A DNA stretch of 64,000 bases, taken from assembly GCF_029227915.1 (NCBI RefSeq), contig NC_079875.1, positions 3,720,001 through 3,784,000 on the forward strand, given 5' to 3'. Below the pieces are notes generated by a model. That model had not been told where the DNA came from. It did no database searches and saw nothing but the letters and a program-made list of their open reading frames with translations. Each line of letters begins with the position of its first letter. Position 1 is the stretch's first letter. This stretch comes from Hydractinia symbiolongicarpus. Taxonomy: Eukaryota; Cnidaria; Hydrozoa; Anthoathecata; Hydractiniidae. The position numbers and the translations under genes were made by a program. Below, in pieces: positions 46,070-57,359 of the stretch.

Positions 46070-47467
46070 TATCAATAATTTCCACCAACAAAAACTGAAT
46101 GCGGTTTAACGATAATCTCCCTATATCGAATTCGCACGGGTACTTCATCCGAATGTAATTGGTGATGACTCCAGTTGGGACTGAATTTGAAGATATTTAG
46201 GGACGAGAATGATATAGATATAACTACATTTACATTGAATCTCTGGAAGCCACTCTGACCACGTTGAAGTTTGGGACTCTTTTTCTCTTGCACTAATCAT
46301 CACTTGGATGGTGTTATTTCCTTGTTCAATCAAACCTTGAGAATGCGAGTGGCGCGGTTTCCCATGAACAAATGACACCTCACCCGGCCATATCACGGCT
46401 ACAGCATCCATTACGTGATTGATAAATTCGGCACCGTTATCAGAGTGCAAAATTTTTGGTAACCCAAAAGTCGCTAAAAAACTTCTAAAAAAGTTTAAAG
46501 CAAATTAATTTGCTGATTTCCCTTTCATTGGAAATAATATCCTGATTTTGCTAAAATGGTCCACGACATGGCCAATGTAGTTGTAATCCCCATCTGGTTT
46601 GGATAACATAGCAATCAGGTCGATCTAAAGAAAGACATGTATAATGTAACAAAAAAACTACTAACTAGCACAAACAAAGTGAAAAAGCATTAAAAATACC
46701 TGTACACGCTGTAAGAATCCTGTAGTGATAATCGGCTTCAATGGAGCTTTCTTTATGTGACTGGATTTCAGACAGCAAGTTGTGCAAAGCTTTATATAAG
46801 CACCAACAGCGTCTCTAGTAACGTTATCATAGGTGCGTGTTATCTAAAATTGTTAGCAATTAAAAATCAGTGACACACGCATATTCCGTGGACTCTTACT
46901 TTCAAACGAGGTTTGTTCGAAGAATCTAATACCTTTTCAAACATTTTATGAATCCCTTGGTGACCAACTTCTTCGGTGTACTCTATTGATAATGTCAAAC
47001 ATCTGTCGGTCTGTTGCTACGCGACGATATTTTCCTAGAGGAGAATCGCCCTAAAATACCGTAAAATTATTCGAGTTGGCAATTTTATAAACCTTCTTTC
47101 TTAAGAACTTAAGCTCATAAGAACATCTAGACCGAAGCTATCCAAAAATTGAGAACACCATATGACCATGCCGAGCCTTAAACAAAATTTCTTAAAAGTA
47201 GAAATGTTTATAAAAAAAATAATTGTGACTTTAGTTTTTCCAAAATTAGATAATATATAAAAATGTTCTTACATCGGGAAATGGAGCGCACAAAACATCC
47301 GATATACCCAGTGCAGGATAACTCATCATTTGGAATTTTTTTCTTCGCAATTTTCTTTTCATAGCACGTGGAACGTTGTCTATTCTTCCACATAGAAAAT
47401 CTACCATTGTTTTATAAGTCTGTTCGGGCATTATTACGGAATTCCGTTTAGTCCTTTCAACTTCCAA
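46070..47467 (-). pseudogene. Ginger/KRBA2-like integrase, damaged multi-exon frame
   Basis: Minus-strand pieces follow an integrase. An N-terminal part (47467-47273, starting MEVERTKRNSVIMPEQTY) ends at a GTAAGA donor. A segment from 47050 reads GDSPLGKYRRVATDRQMF. A zinc-binding-like part (CTTCCLKSSHIKKAP, about 46850-46700) follows. The catalytic core begins IDLIAMLSKPDGDYNYIGHV, VDHFSKIRILFPMKGKSA (first Asp), continues HSDNGAEFINHVMDAV (second Asp) and ends HSHSQGLIEQGNNTIQ (Glu). DDE residues are all present. Two defects are seen: a TAA right after KGKSAN near 46505, and a frame slip near 46960-46985 (NRVHRRSW in one frame, EVGHQGIHKMFEK in another). Similarity to the KRBA2/SCAND3-type integrases is remembered, not searched. 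Confidence 0.8.
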
Positions 47468-48241
47468 CTATTCCTGAAATTTTTCTTCCATGTATGTATC
47501 TCTTTTCAGTCTCCATTGTGCTGAACATAAAAACACGCGTTAAAAGTTTCAATGTAAATTTAAAATGTGCGTTCGAAAAAGCACTCGAAAAGGATTCGAA
47601 ATTTACCTACCTTTTTCTTTATCGAAATAACTTAAAAGGTTAAAAAAAATAATATTGTTCTTCTTAATAGTGTTCTTCTCCGTTCTCACTCAATTATTAA
47701 CAAAACTATGTTTACAAAAACAGTTTCGTACAAGCCACGCAAAGGCACTGGGGACAAGGGTGATTTACAGGTTTTTCGCACGAAAATTTAATATAGCATT
47801 AGAATTCAAAGGTCACTACCATAAAAACCATGAAAAGGTAAATAAAAAAATCAATAACAATATCATACCTGATATAACCTTATTTGAATCAAAGAGATCA
47901 AATTTATACTTACGAAGCACTAGTACCATTTTTCAAAAACATCATTGCTTATTCTCTGTTAATATAAAACAAAGTATAAATATATATATATACATATAAG
48001 TATTTTTCCAAAGAGGCATCCAAATCGTAAAACGAATGTGTTTTTTTGAAAATTACTTAAAAGAAAAGAAGATATTTCAAAAAAGTTATTATTTTAATAT
48101 AAAAGTTTCATTTTTTGACGATATTCGCCGCTGTACGAAGATGGTCAGTTTTGTACGAGGATGGTCACTCTCAGCGCTACGGGAAAAAAGCCCAACTTCG
48201 TACAATGAATGACATCGTACGGAACAGTCAGAATATGGGTA

Positions 48242-48345
48242 CATATACAGGGATTTGGAGTATTTGGGTGTCTCTGAGAAACATTTGCAGGGATTTGGAG
48301 CATGTGTCTCTGAGAAACATTTGCAGGGATTTGGAGCATACAACT
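48242..48345. repeat. Three short tandem copies, about 40 bp
   Basis: CAGGGATTTGGAG is followed by GTCTCTGAGAAACATTTG in about 2.5 tandem copies just outside the right end of the Ginger element. Confidence 0.7.
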
Positions 48346-48620
48346 ATACTAGAACTATTTATATTGCACATGTTGGAGGAAGTGAACTGTGTAAATTTGT
48401 GCTTTAAAAATTAATGGCAGCCAAAAAATCAACAACAGAAAATTGTGGCAAAAATTAGTTACTACCATTATCTTGCTGTCACACTAAACAATAATTTAAG
48501 GTGATTCAAGCTCTCAGGGATTAAATTTTGCTGATAGCATCTTTTTGCAATCTTATTTTAAGAGATATGTATTTTATGGTCTCAAGGCTCTTTAAATTCA
48601 AGATCTCGTTTTTTAAGAAA

Positions 48621-49250
48621 TTACTTTTTATTATTAGGATTACTATCAATACGTCTAAGAATTCTGTCCATCATTACATCATCTGTATACACTTGTCCAG
48701 AGGTATCACCAGTTCCTGTTGGGTCAAAAATATTTGATGCCATGCTGTTAATTCTTGTTAGAAAAGAATCTAGAAGTTTTTTGTTTAAGTGATCCGTCTG
48801 TGTAGTTTCCCGTGATTGAGAATTATCTGAATTATTATCTTCCATTGCAGCAGCTTGTATTACAGTTGATGCATTTATGCCTGTTGATACATCAGGTAAA
48901 TTATGCTGACCCAGTAATAAACCAGAAAGACTAAGTGATCTCTGCCTTTGTGGATTTGCATATGAGGAACTGTTTCCATCTGTAGTGTCTGTAGTAGTGC
49001 GGTGACGTAATCTGTTTACATCATTTCCGTGAATGCTAAGTGCGTCGTCGTCATCAAAGTCACTCAGACTTGATTCTGAAAAACCTCTCAGTCGTCCAGG
49101 AGTAGTGTGTGTAACTATCTCCGCCTCATTTGTACTTTCTGATAGGCTAACGGTTCGTCTAAATATCGACGATATAAAGCTAGAACCTCTGTTTCTGTTG
49201 CTCAAACTGGAGGAAGAAGTATCTCTTGTTGTGCTGTCTTCTTCAGCCAT
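48621..49250 (-). CDS. Serine/aspartate-rich protein of unknown function, 209 aa
   Basis: A complete minus-strand frame with a good start context (AAACATGGCTGAAGAAG). The protein begins MAEEDSTTRDTSSSSLSNR, is rich in Ser, Thr, Asp and Asn, and has repeated Ser-rich basic words (RRTVSLSES, LRGFSESSLSDFDDDD, QRQRSLSLSGLL) that look like phosphorylation sites. A more ordered C-terminal part contains KLLDSFLTRINSMASNIFD and DDVMMDRILRRIDSNPN, both predicted amphipathic helices. There is no signal peptide, membrane segment or zinc motif. The high Ser/Asp bias, and the absence of retroelement or repeat features, suggest a genuine cellular gene, but I do not recognise the family. No introns were found in the coding part. 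Confidence 0.6.
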   Translation of the reverse strand: MAEEDSTTRDTSSSSLSNRNRGSSFISSIFRRTVSLSESTNEAEIVTHTTPGRLRGFSESSLSDFDDDDALSIHGNDVNRLRHRTTTDTTDGNSSSYANPQRQRSLSLSGLLLGQHNLPDVSTGINASTVIQAAAMEDNNSDNSQSRETTQTDHLNKKLLDSFLTRINSMASNIFDPTGTGDTSGQVYTDDVMMDRILRRIDSNPNNKK

Positions 49251-50270
49251 GTTTTGTTTGCCTACTCTTTGTGTTTACAAGCCTTGCTGCGTGCACTCCT
49301 CCAGAATGTTAAACAAAACAAGGACCGGTGTCCCTTTTTTTATGGGGCCTATTCCACGATGCTAAACGATAATAACACTTTATTATTATTTTGTCGTAAT
49401 TAAATCAAAGTAAATATAATCGTTATTTATAATCATTATTTTTTCTTTCCACCAAATAACCGCTTTGCTTTTCTGGGACATTTTGCACTACTGCAGGAGC
49501 AGTAAAATCAGAGGTCGTGGGTCGAGTCACCCTTGCAAAGCAGGAGAGCGAAAATCATAGCTGTTGTGGAGAGGAGATAGGAAAGAAGCAGTCTAACAGT
49601 CACCTTTACTTAGCCAACAGTCATTTCTTTCCAGGATTTTTTGAAAGGAAATGGAAATTATTTTTTAACAGCCTTAATGCACAGTGACATGTTATCATCT
49701 CCAAATCCTTTCATGCGAAGAAATCTCAGCCAAAAACTTTCTTCAATTTCAGTTGAAAACCACAATATTCACAAGGTAACTCAAGCTGGTCTCAATAAGG
49801 TAAGAAAACCTTACAATAATGTAGAATTAAAGTTAAAATTGTAATTCAGCTATAGCTATGAGTATATCGCAAGGGTGACTATAGCTGAATGAATGAATGA
49901 ATGAAATAAACATATTTCAGTTTACTAGGAGATAAATACATTATTGATTAAAAATTATGGCCTAGTAAGCCCTGGAAACTGTCAAAGTTAGGAGAGCTCG
50001 AAGTATGACACAACCACCGTGGACAATACAAAACACACAACTTACACAGACAACACTACAAAACCAAGACACCTAACATTGTGGATCGCGTATCATGCGC
50101 GTCGTGCACGATTCACGATGCTGTCGCGATAGTAAAATTTTTTAGCATCGTGAAAATCGCGATCCATCGTGAGGTCGACTTTCACGATGCATCGTGACTT
50201 TTGCGATCCATATCGCGACCGTCAGGATACATCTTTAAACATTATAAAAATCAGGTAATTAATGTCATGA
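49251..50270. other. Intergenic; microsatellite and dispersed-repeat fragments
   Basis: Includes (GAAT)n near 49892-49908. A palindrome-rich stretch at about 50088-50225 is made of CGCGAT/ATCGTG words (for example TTAGCATCGTGAAAATCGCG), probably a foldback remnant. CACCTAACATTGTGGATCGC at about 50069 is shared with the segments near 10.11 and 57.37 kb. Confidence 0.5.
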
Positions 50271-52030
50271 GAGAATCATCATCATCATCATCATCATTCT
50301 CAGCTTAACGTCCGTTTTCCATGCTAGCATGGGTTGGACAGGGTATAATAATGACCCTCTTCCAATCTGATCTAGACTGTGTTAGATCTAAACTCAACTT
50401 CCTCTCTATCAAGTCTGTCGTTATAACCTCCTGCCAAGTCTTTCTCGGTCTGCCTCTGGGCTTTGCCCCAGGAACTATCAAGTCTCTACACTTTCTTACC
50501 CAATTATCCTCCTCCATTCTTTCCAAGTGCCCCAGCCAATTCAATCTTCTTATCTGGATAACATCTTTAATTCTACGGAGACTTAGCCTGCTTCTTAGCT
50601 CATCTGAACTCTTTCTGTCTCTCAGACTGGCATTACACATCCACCTAACCATTCTCATATCATTCCTTTTCCAAACGATCAAGATCTTCCTGGCAGTGCC
50701 CATGTCTCACTACCGTACAATATAACACTTCTTACACAGGCCTCATACAACCTACCTTTTACCTCAATTGACAGGACTCTGCTAGTCAATAAAGGAAGTA
50801 ACTCTCTAAACTTTTTCCAAGCAGAACCTATCCTGCAAGTAACACTTCTTCCAACACCCCCTTCACTGCCCAACATATCACCTAAGTAACAGAAGTTCTT
50901 AACTATCTCTAACGAGCCACTGTTGTACATCATTAAAGCTGGAAATACTTCATTCTCTATAATCTCACCTTTGCAGCGCTTGCGTACAAACTGTATGTCA
51001 GCTCTTAACCTTCCACTAATACTACAGCACTTCTTATGTACCCAATGCTTGCAAGTCTGACAAAAAATTGAGTTACTACTAACCCCTTTCCTTTAAACTC
51101 CACAAGGCCACTTTCCAACTACAAGGTCACACTTGGCTACAATGCTACTTATCATGACTTTAGACTTTGTGTTGCTGTGTTTACCTTTAGCCCTTTCTCT
51201 TCTAGTTCTTTCTTCCACTTCTCAAACTTTTCAACTAATTCTTCCATCGACTCTGCTATGAGAACCAAATCATCTGCATACAATAACTCCCATGGACAAC
51301 CTGTTCTGAACTCCATCGACAGCGCTTCTAAGACTAGAATAAACAACAAAGAACTAAGTATAGAACCCTGATGTACACCAACATTTACACTAAATTCATC
51401 ACTAAGTGAATCGTTAATCCTGACACGACTTCTAGCATTGCTGTACATAGACTGAACCATCGTAACTAGCCACTCATCCACACCTAATTTTCTCATAGCC
51501 CACCAAATAACTTTACGTGGCACTCTATCAAAAGCTTTCTCTAAATCTACAAAGGCAAAATAGAGATTCTTTCTCTTTCCTAAATACTTTTCCTGAAGCT
51601 GTCTGAGTAAAAATATTGCATCTGTAGTGCCACGCCCTGGAACAAACCAAATTGCATCTTATCTATATCAATTCTTTCTCTAAGTAACTTATGAATCACT
51701 CTTTCAATAACTTTCATTACTTGATCAACCAACTTCAAACCTCTATAGTTACCCCTTTCTAATGCATCACCCTTGCCTTTGAAACAATTCACTAATACAC
51801 TCGACTGCCACTCACTCGGAATAGCACCATCCTTTATAATCTGGTTAGCAAGACTTGTAATAAGCTCAACTCCAATATATCCAGATGCTTTTACTATCTC
51901 TGCAACAATACCTGATACTCCTGCAGCCTTGCCAATCTTCAATTTCCTAATAGCCTCCACTACCCATTCTGTCTTGATCTACATAGCTGGCCCTTCTACG
52001 ACATCATCAGCAGACAAATTATCCTAGTCC
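50271..52030 (-). mobile_element. LINE D: 5'-truncated retrotransposon of a second RT lineage
   Basis: Minus-strand pieces hold RT blocks: IRKLKIGKAAGVSGIVAEIV, IPSEWQSSVLVNCFKGKGDA and NYRGLKLVDQVMKVIERVI (51580-51960), then VHQGSILSSLLFILVLEAL and LLYADDLVLIAESMEELVE (51152-51523). The C-terminal domain follows: a zinc-knuckle-like CQTCKHWVHKKC near 51040, then LYEACVRSVILYGSETWAL and LNWLGHLERMEEDNWVRKC (50305-50933). Frame breaks separate the pieces. The 3' end is an (ATC)n run at 50278-50296. The motif style (VILYGSETWAL, RRLNWLGHLERM) differs from the CR1/Jockey-like LINEs elsewhere in the window. Confidence 0.88.
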
Positions 52031-52244
52031 CAATCAAACTCAGTGTTAAGAATAGCGCAATTAAATATGAATAATTGTTTTTTGTTTTTTTTTAAATCAA
52101 AAATATTTTCGTTGTCGTAAGCTTTTTTCTTGTTTAAACTCTAACTTATTTAGTTGTTCTACGGGTCCGCCGACCCTAACGTTCACGATATAAAAATAAT
52201 AAAAATATCAACAAACAAACTTTTCTTATCCCATCTCGTAAAAA

Positions 52245-52600
52245 AAAGATAGATAGATAGATGTGCATATTTTACATGGCTAGCCTCACAAATATCGAGG
52301 GATATACCCTGTCTATTATTTCCAGGAGGGGCCATGGCGTAGATGGAGAGTCCTAGAGTATTTAATGCTCATTTTGAGCTACGCAGACCCAGTTAGAGCC
52401 CGCGCTCTACTAGACAACTCCCGGCAACATCCAACGGCCCACACAGTGCGCCATCTTCCCAATTTCCCTCACATGGCTTGGGTTAACCCGGGGCTATGGT
52501 AACATTCACTCGCCCATGTTGAATCGCCGTCAAGAGGAATCGAACCCCGGTCTCCCGCACAGAGTACGAGAGCTATAACCACTAATCTACGGCGCCACAA
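52245..52600 (-). mobile_element. tRNA-derived SINE
   Basis: The minus strand from about 52599 to 52527 is a tRNA-like head with an A box (TAGATTAGTGGTTATAGC) and a perfect B box (GGTTCGATTCC). An anticodon-like stem TCTCG/CGGGA lies between them, and the ends GGCGCCG and GACGGCG are acceptor-like. A GC-rich body of about 200 bp follows (GCCCCGGGTTAACCC, GTCTAGTAGAGCGCGGGC). The 3' end has a LINE-like tail finishing in (CTAT)n at 52247-52262. It is far more GC-rich than its surroundings. Confidence 0.8.
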
Positions 52601-52604
52601 AGAT

Positions 52605-52852
52605 TATGAATGTCGTATCACCCTCCTTCATTATGATTAATATATGTTTAAAATTACGCTGCTTGCTAAAATCTTAATTTTCTTAGTCGATATCATTTAG
52701 AAAAAATAATTAATATTATTAAATCATTTTCAATGATATTAGAAAATTAATTAAAGCAACGTAAAATACGCATGTCGTAACACCCTCCTCTGTTATGAAT
52801 ATAAATAAATATTTTTAATGTCACAAAAGACTTTAAATATTGTCAACTAAAC
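52605..52852. repeat. Tandem-repeat block, left side of LINE E
   Basis: Units carry TGTCGTAACACCCTCCTC-like words, seen at about 52611 and 52773 (about 160 bp apart). Similar words on the far side of LINE E at about 56875 and 57030 suggest that one array was split by the LINE insertion. Confidence 0.6.
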
Positions 52853-55800
52853 TATTATTATTATTATTATTATTCATATTTACACAGGTTGACTACGTCA
52901 GAATATATACATATCTGGTATCAATGCAGGACCTGTACAAAAATAAATGAAAGTAAAAGCTAAAAATACTATAAAAATTTTGGTTTCGAAGAGGCATAGT
53001 TAGTAAGTGTAGCACTCTTGGATAAAGACGAGTGATGAGTAAGCAAGTAGGCACGTATCAGGATAAGTCACTGTGAAGGAGAATGGCATAGTTGATCGTA
53101 AGTGTGAATGTGTGACTATATATATATTAAAATGTGTCAAAATAATCAAATAAATAAATAAAATTTTCAGACACTGAGTCAAAAAGAGGCATCAGAATTG
53201 TTAAAACACCAACTGAGGTGAAATGCTATGACAGACTACTAAAAAAGCACAAGTTCAGACATCATCATACACAATGATACTGTTTCAAAAGAGGCGTATG
53301 GTGCACAATTGCTCAATACACCGAACCCGGATGCACGAAATGAAAAATCCCTTGTGTCACATATGAATATATATTACCATTCGTGCTTAGAAATATACCG
53401 TTTAAAATTCACAAAAGATTTTTCATTCCGCACATCCAAGCCCAGTGCATTGAACAACCGTGCACCATAGTAGCTCGTAGTCTTTCGGCCAGCTTCTGTT
53501 CTAACTTTTGGTAATCTTATCTGCGACTTGTTACCTCTCGTGTTGATATTATGATTCACCAGCTCGTATTGAATATTGCTAACGTTATCAATTTTATGGA
53601 GAATCTTGAAAACATCTGTGACAGCTTTTCTTTTACGTTCGTTTTCAATAGAAATCGAATGTTCTCCAGTATTATGAATGATAGTGTTAGCACGATTATG
53701 AAGTCCTTCAAATTTCATTTTCCAAGAATTACTTTGGTTACAATATACAGGATAACAGTAGTGAAATATTGGTTTGATCAACGCGTTATATATGGAATTA
53801 GCTACCACAGGAGAAATCTGATGTCGTAATTTCTTCAATAAGTATATACGAGAGCAAATCTTCTTATACACCTTGCTGTAGTGTTCGTTCAGGTTCAGAT
53901 GAGAATCTAACGTTATACCAAGATATTCGTAAGTAGCAGACTGGCTGATGGTAGTAGATAAAATTTCAACATTACAATCATCCACATTTGACAGTCTATT
54001 TCCATACATAACAAATTCCGTTTTTCCTTTTTTCATGTTGAGAATAAGACAATTATCTCTAATCCAGGATTGTACAACATCAGCTTCTTTGTTAATAACG
54101 GATACAATGTGACGTTCGTTTTTATGAGAGTAGTACAACACTGTGTCATCAGCGTATTTCAAAATAGAGCAGTTCTTTAATCGAAAATGCAAATCATTCA
54201 GAAGAATGATGAACAAAAGAGGGCCAAGAATGGATCCCTGTGGAACACCATGAGTGATACTCTCCGTTCTAGAACTGGTACCTTCAAAATTTACTAATTG
54301 GGATCTATTGAATAAATAGTCACTTATCCATGATAGCTCATTCTCTGTTATACCGTAGTATGGTAATTTGTGAAGTAAACATGAATGGTGTACGGTGTCA
54401 AATGCTTTAGAAAAGTCCATATAAAGTACTCCAGTCTTGTTTCCTTTGTCCATGTTATTACGTATATGGTTGACTAGGTTAGTAACAGCATGCTGTGTGG
54501 ATCTTTTCTTACGGAAGCCATATTGATAAGGACTGAAGAGGCCGTTCGATTCAAAGTACTGTGATAGTTGATCAGAGGCAATTTTTTCAACTACTTTCGA
54601 TATCACGTTGAGGACGGATATTGGACGATAATTTGAGAACAAATGTTTTGCTTCTGACTTGTATATAGGTGTTACTTTGGCAGTCTTTTCGATCGTTGGA
54701 AAAATGCCAGATTTGAAACTGTGATTAATCAAAAATGATAGCGGTGCTGCTAGTTCCTCAGCTGCATCCTTTATAAGTAAAGCTGGGAGATCGTCAATAC
54801 CGGAAGCTTTTGATGAATTAATTTCTTTCAACACTTTGATCGTCTCTGAAATTTCAACATGTTGGAATTTGAATGATAAATGTTGTGGATTGACGTTAGT
54901 TAGATAAAAGGATCCATTAAATGGCAACCATGTTAAATTCGTGATGGATGGGATGGAATTTACAAGTGTAGATCCTACTGTTGCAAAAAAGTGGCAGAAT
55001 CCATCAGCTATTTGCTTCTTATCTGTGATAGTTTCATTTCCAATTTTAAATGATCTAGATGCACTTTCATTGTTTTTTACAGGATACGACTTTTTGATTT
55101 GCTTCCAGAAGTCTTTCGGGCTGGTACCGTTCTCCCGAAAAAGTGAGCGGATGTGATTTGCTTTTGCTTGTCGAATGAGATACGACACGAGATTTCGCAC
55201 TCTTCTGTAACTTGACCAGTCATTTTCACTATTTGTACGTTTTGCACAACGGAGATAATAATCACGAGTGTTCATTTTCGTTTTAATATCTCTCGACATC
55301 CAAGGATTTTGCATACCTCGAATTTTCCTTTCAACTAATGGTGCATGTTTGTTGATAACAATTGTCAAATAATGTTTGAACAAGTTCCATGATGAATTCA
55401 TATTATCTTCAACAAAGCAATTTTTCCACGGCACATTTCTAAGTTCATCCTTAAAAAGATCCTTGTTAAATTTTGAATAATCACGAGTAAACAATTTACG
55501 AGAAGCGTATTTCTTTACATGCATTTTACGTACAATTCCCACAAGGTCGTGGTCACTGATGGAGTTGGCATCAACAAAAGATTTTGATATTTTTGTTGAA
55601 TCTGTTGTCAAAAAGATATCGATTAACGTTTTACTAATACTTCTCGTTGCTTCTTTTATCATTTGTTTAAAACCATTAGTAGCAAAAATATCTTTTATAT
55701 CGACATGGTCGTTTGGTTTCAAATAGTTACAATTTAGATCACCGGTAATTAAGCATTCTTTACCTTCATCCGTAACGGTTGTTATCATGTCATTAAGTTT

Positions 55801-56745
55801 TGCGTCGAAGTTTATGTCGATGTACTTTGAGTTATCAGGGGGTTTATATACTGAACACAATAAAATTGATTTTGTGTTAGGAATAAGAATTTCTATCCAG
55901 ATACCTTCAATTCCTTCAGTTTCTAGATCATACCGTCGTTGGTAACTTATATCCTCACGAATATACATCAAAACACCGCCATGCGGTCCATTTTTACGGT
56001 CTCTACGTTCAACAATATATCCTGGAATGTGAAGTATGGAAGTACTTAATGAAGAGTTCAAGTGTGTCTCTGTAATACAAAAAATCGATACCTGATTTTT
56101 CGAGTCTGATAATAATAACTTGATTCTATCCAATTTTTCGAATAAACCATTAACATTTTGATGTATGATTTTCATTCCTCGTTGACTGAGAAACGATATA
56201 AATCCAGGATTAAGCGAATGATCGGATTCTAAATCGTTCGCGTCGTGTGTACCACATAAGTTACAAAACAAGCGTTCTTCTCCTTGTTCGTAAACATCTT
56301 TAAAACATTTTAGGTGACAACGATTTGCACAGTTGTGGCATTTGTCAAACTTTTGATTCTTTCGGATAACTTTTGTACAAATTGGGCATGTATATCTCGG
56401 TCCGGGACAACTTTCTACGTCTCCAGAAATAATCAGCAACAACGCGATTAAACTCTTTGGTGAATAAGGTCTTGTATCCACATATCTTCTTCTGTTTACC
56501 CATAGACTGGAATAACCATGTTTCAATAAATAGATATCATGTGTTTGGTCAACTCCAAAAGTAAGGCTTATACCATCAGAAGTTATAAAACTTGGTTTTT
56601 TTATATAGATAAAAGTATAAATTGATAACAACAACACGAGCAACACGTCCGCTCTCGGTGCCGCCATTATATATCTTCTTATATATATAGTTCGTGAAAC
56701 TTTTTTGCACTTAAATTTTACATTAAAAGAACAGTTTTTTAACAT
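52853..56745 (-). mobile_element. LINE E: near-complete non-LTR retrotransposon with intact ORF
   Basis: One minus-strand frame (56745-53374; likely start MAAPRADVLL at 56667, about 1097 aa) encodes the whole ORF2 protein. In order: a hydrophobic N terminus (LLVLLLSIYTFIYI); a 2A-like ISGDVESCPGP at residues 80-90; a PHD-like zinc finger (CPICTKVIRK, CHNCANRCHLKC, FCNLCG); an APE endonuclease (IIHQNVNGLFEKL, ITETHLNSS, HGGVLMYIRED, LITGDLNCNYL, SISDHDLVGI); and reverse transcriptase (NYRPISVLNVISKVVEKI, FRKKRSTQHAVTNL, LYMDFSKAFDTVHHS, GVPQGSILGPLLF, KYADDTVLYY). The frame ends GARLFNALGLDVRNEKSF. A 3' UTR of about 500 bp ends in a (TTA)n tail at 52853-52873. Catalytic residues of both enzymes are present, so this copy is the best candidate for recent activity in the window. 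Confidence 0.94.
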
Positions 56746-56769
56746 GCAAGTATTTTTATCCTTTTACCT

Positions 56770-57150
56770 TAAGTACTAGTTACATTTTTTTAGTGAGACA
56801 TATTATTATTATTTTTCCTTTGCAACTAAAAAATATAAACTGCGTGCCTTATACAAAAATACATAGAAAACGGTTGTTGTAACACCCTCCTCCGTTGTTA
56901 TTTTTTTAATACTATTTGTTGTTGTTCTGACCATACATTCTTATTTTTCCATGAACTTTCATTAAATCGAACATTCGCTAATTTAACTTTCGCTATTACA
57001 AGCAAAACATACATAGAAAAATATGCTTGTCGTAACACCCTCCTCCGTTGTTATTTTTTTATTTTTTTGTTGTTCCGTCCATTTATACTTCTCGATAAAA
57101 TTTTTTTATTTGGCTGACTGACAGACCATAAACTGCTATCTACTTTGCCC
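56770..57150. repeat. Tandem-repeat block, right side of LINE E
   Basis: Two units about 155 bp apart carry TTGTCGTAACACCCTCCTCC-like words and TTGTTGTTCTG or TTGTTCCG. They match the block left of LINE E. Confidence 0.65.
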
Positions 57151-57159
57151 GTAGAACAA

Positions 57160-57359
57160 GTAATTAAGTTGGAGTCATTTTATTTCTAAAATCCAATTTG
57201 TAATAAAAATACAAGATGCAAAAGAATTTTTAAATGTAAAATAACAAAAACAAAGACACAAGATTAGTTATACACATCTATTGTTTAATATATATTAATA
57301 TTAATATATTATTATATATATAATTATATATATATATAATATTAATATATTATTAGGAT
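57160..57359. other. AT-rich spacer with an alternating TA hairpin
   Basis: 57285-57355 is nearly pure AT with self-complementary ATATTAATATTAATATATTA words, able to form a cruciform. No coding. Confidence 0.6.

Larger units (their letters stand above)
44838..48226 (-). mobile_element. Ginger-type DNA transposon, 3389 bp, with GTCA target duplication
   Basis: The left terminus TGTTCCGTACGA (44838) and the right terminus TCGTACGGAACA (ending 48226) are perfect 12-bp inverted repeats. Symmetry resumes inside (TTGTACGAGGTTGG on the left, TTGTACGAAGTTGG inverted on the right). Both sides are flanked by GTCA (44834-44837 and 48227-48230), a 4-bp target duplication. TIRs beginning TGT and 4-bp duplications are features of Ginger elements, and the interior encodes a retroviral-type integrase of that class on the minus strand (46070-47467). 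An 84-bp minisatellite fills 45060-46010. The copy looks full length, but its integrase frame is damaged. Confidence 0.88.

Noticed and set aside
47655-47999. 114-codon plus-strand frame inside the Ginger element
   Set aside because: Opposite strand to the integrase, no recognisable domain, low-complexity end; most likely chance.
48621-48690. Second BH3 motif in the unknown protein (DRILRRIDSN)
   Set aside because: The residue between Ile and Asp is missing, so the invariant Gly-Asp pair and the spacing do not fit BH3.
50321-50725. 134-codon plus-strand frame
   Set aside because: It is the antisense shadow of the LINE D C-terminal domain on the minus strand.
52527-52599. Functional tRNA gene
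   Set aside because: The A and B boxes are good, but the acceptor ends pair poorly and the sequence continues into a SINE body with a simple-repeat tail.
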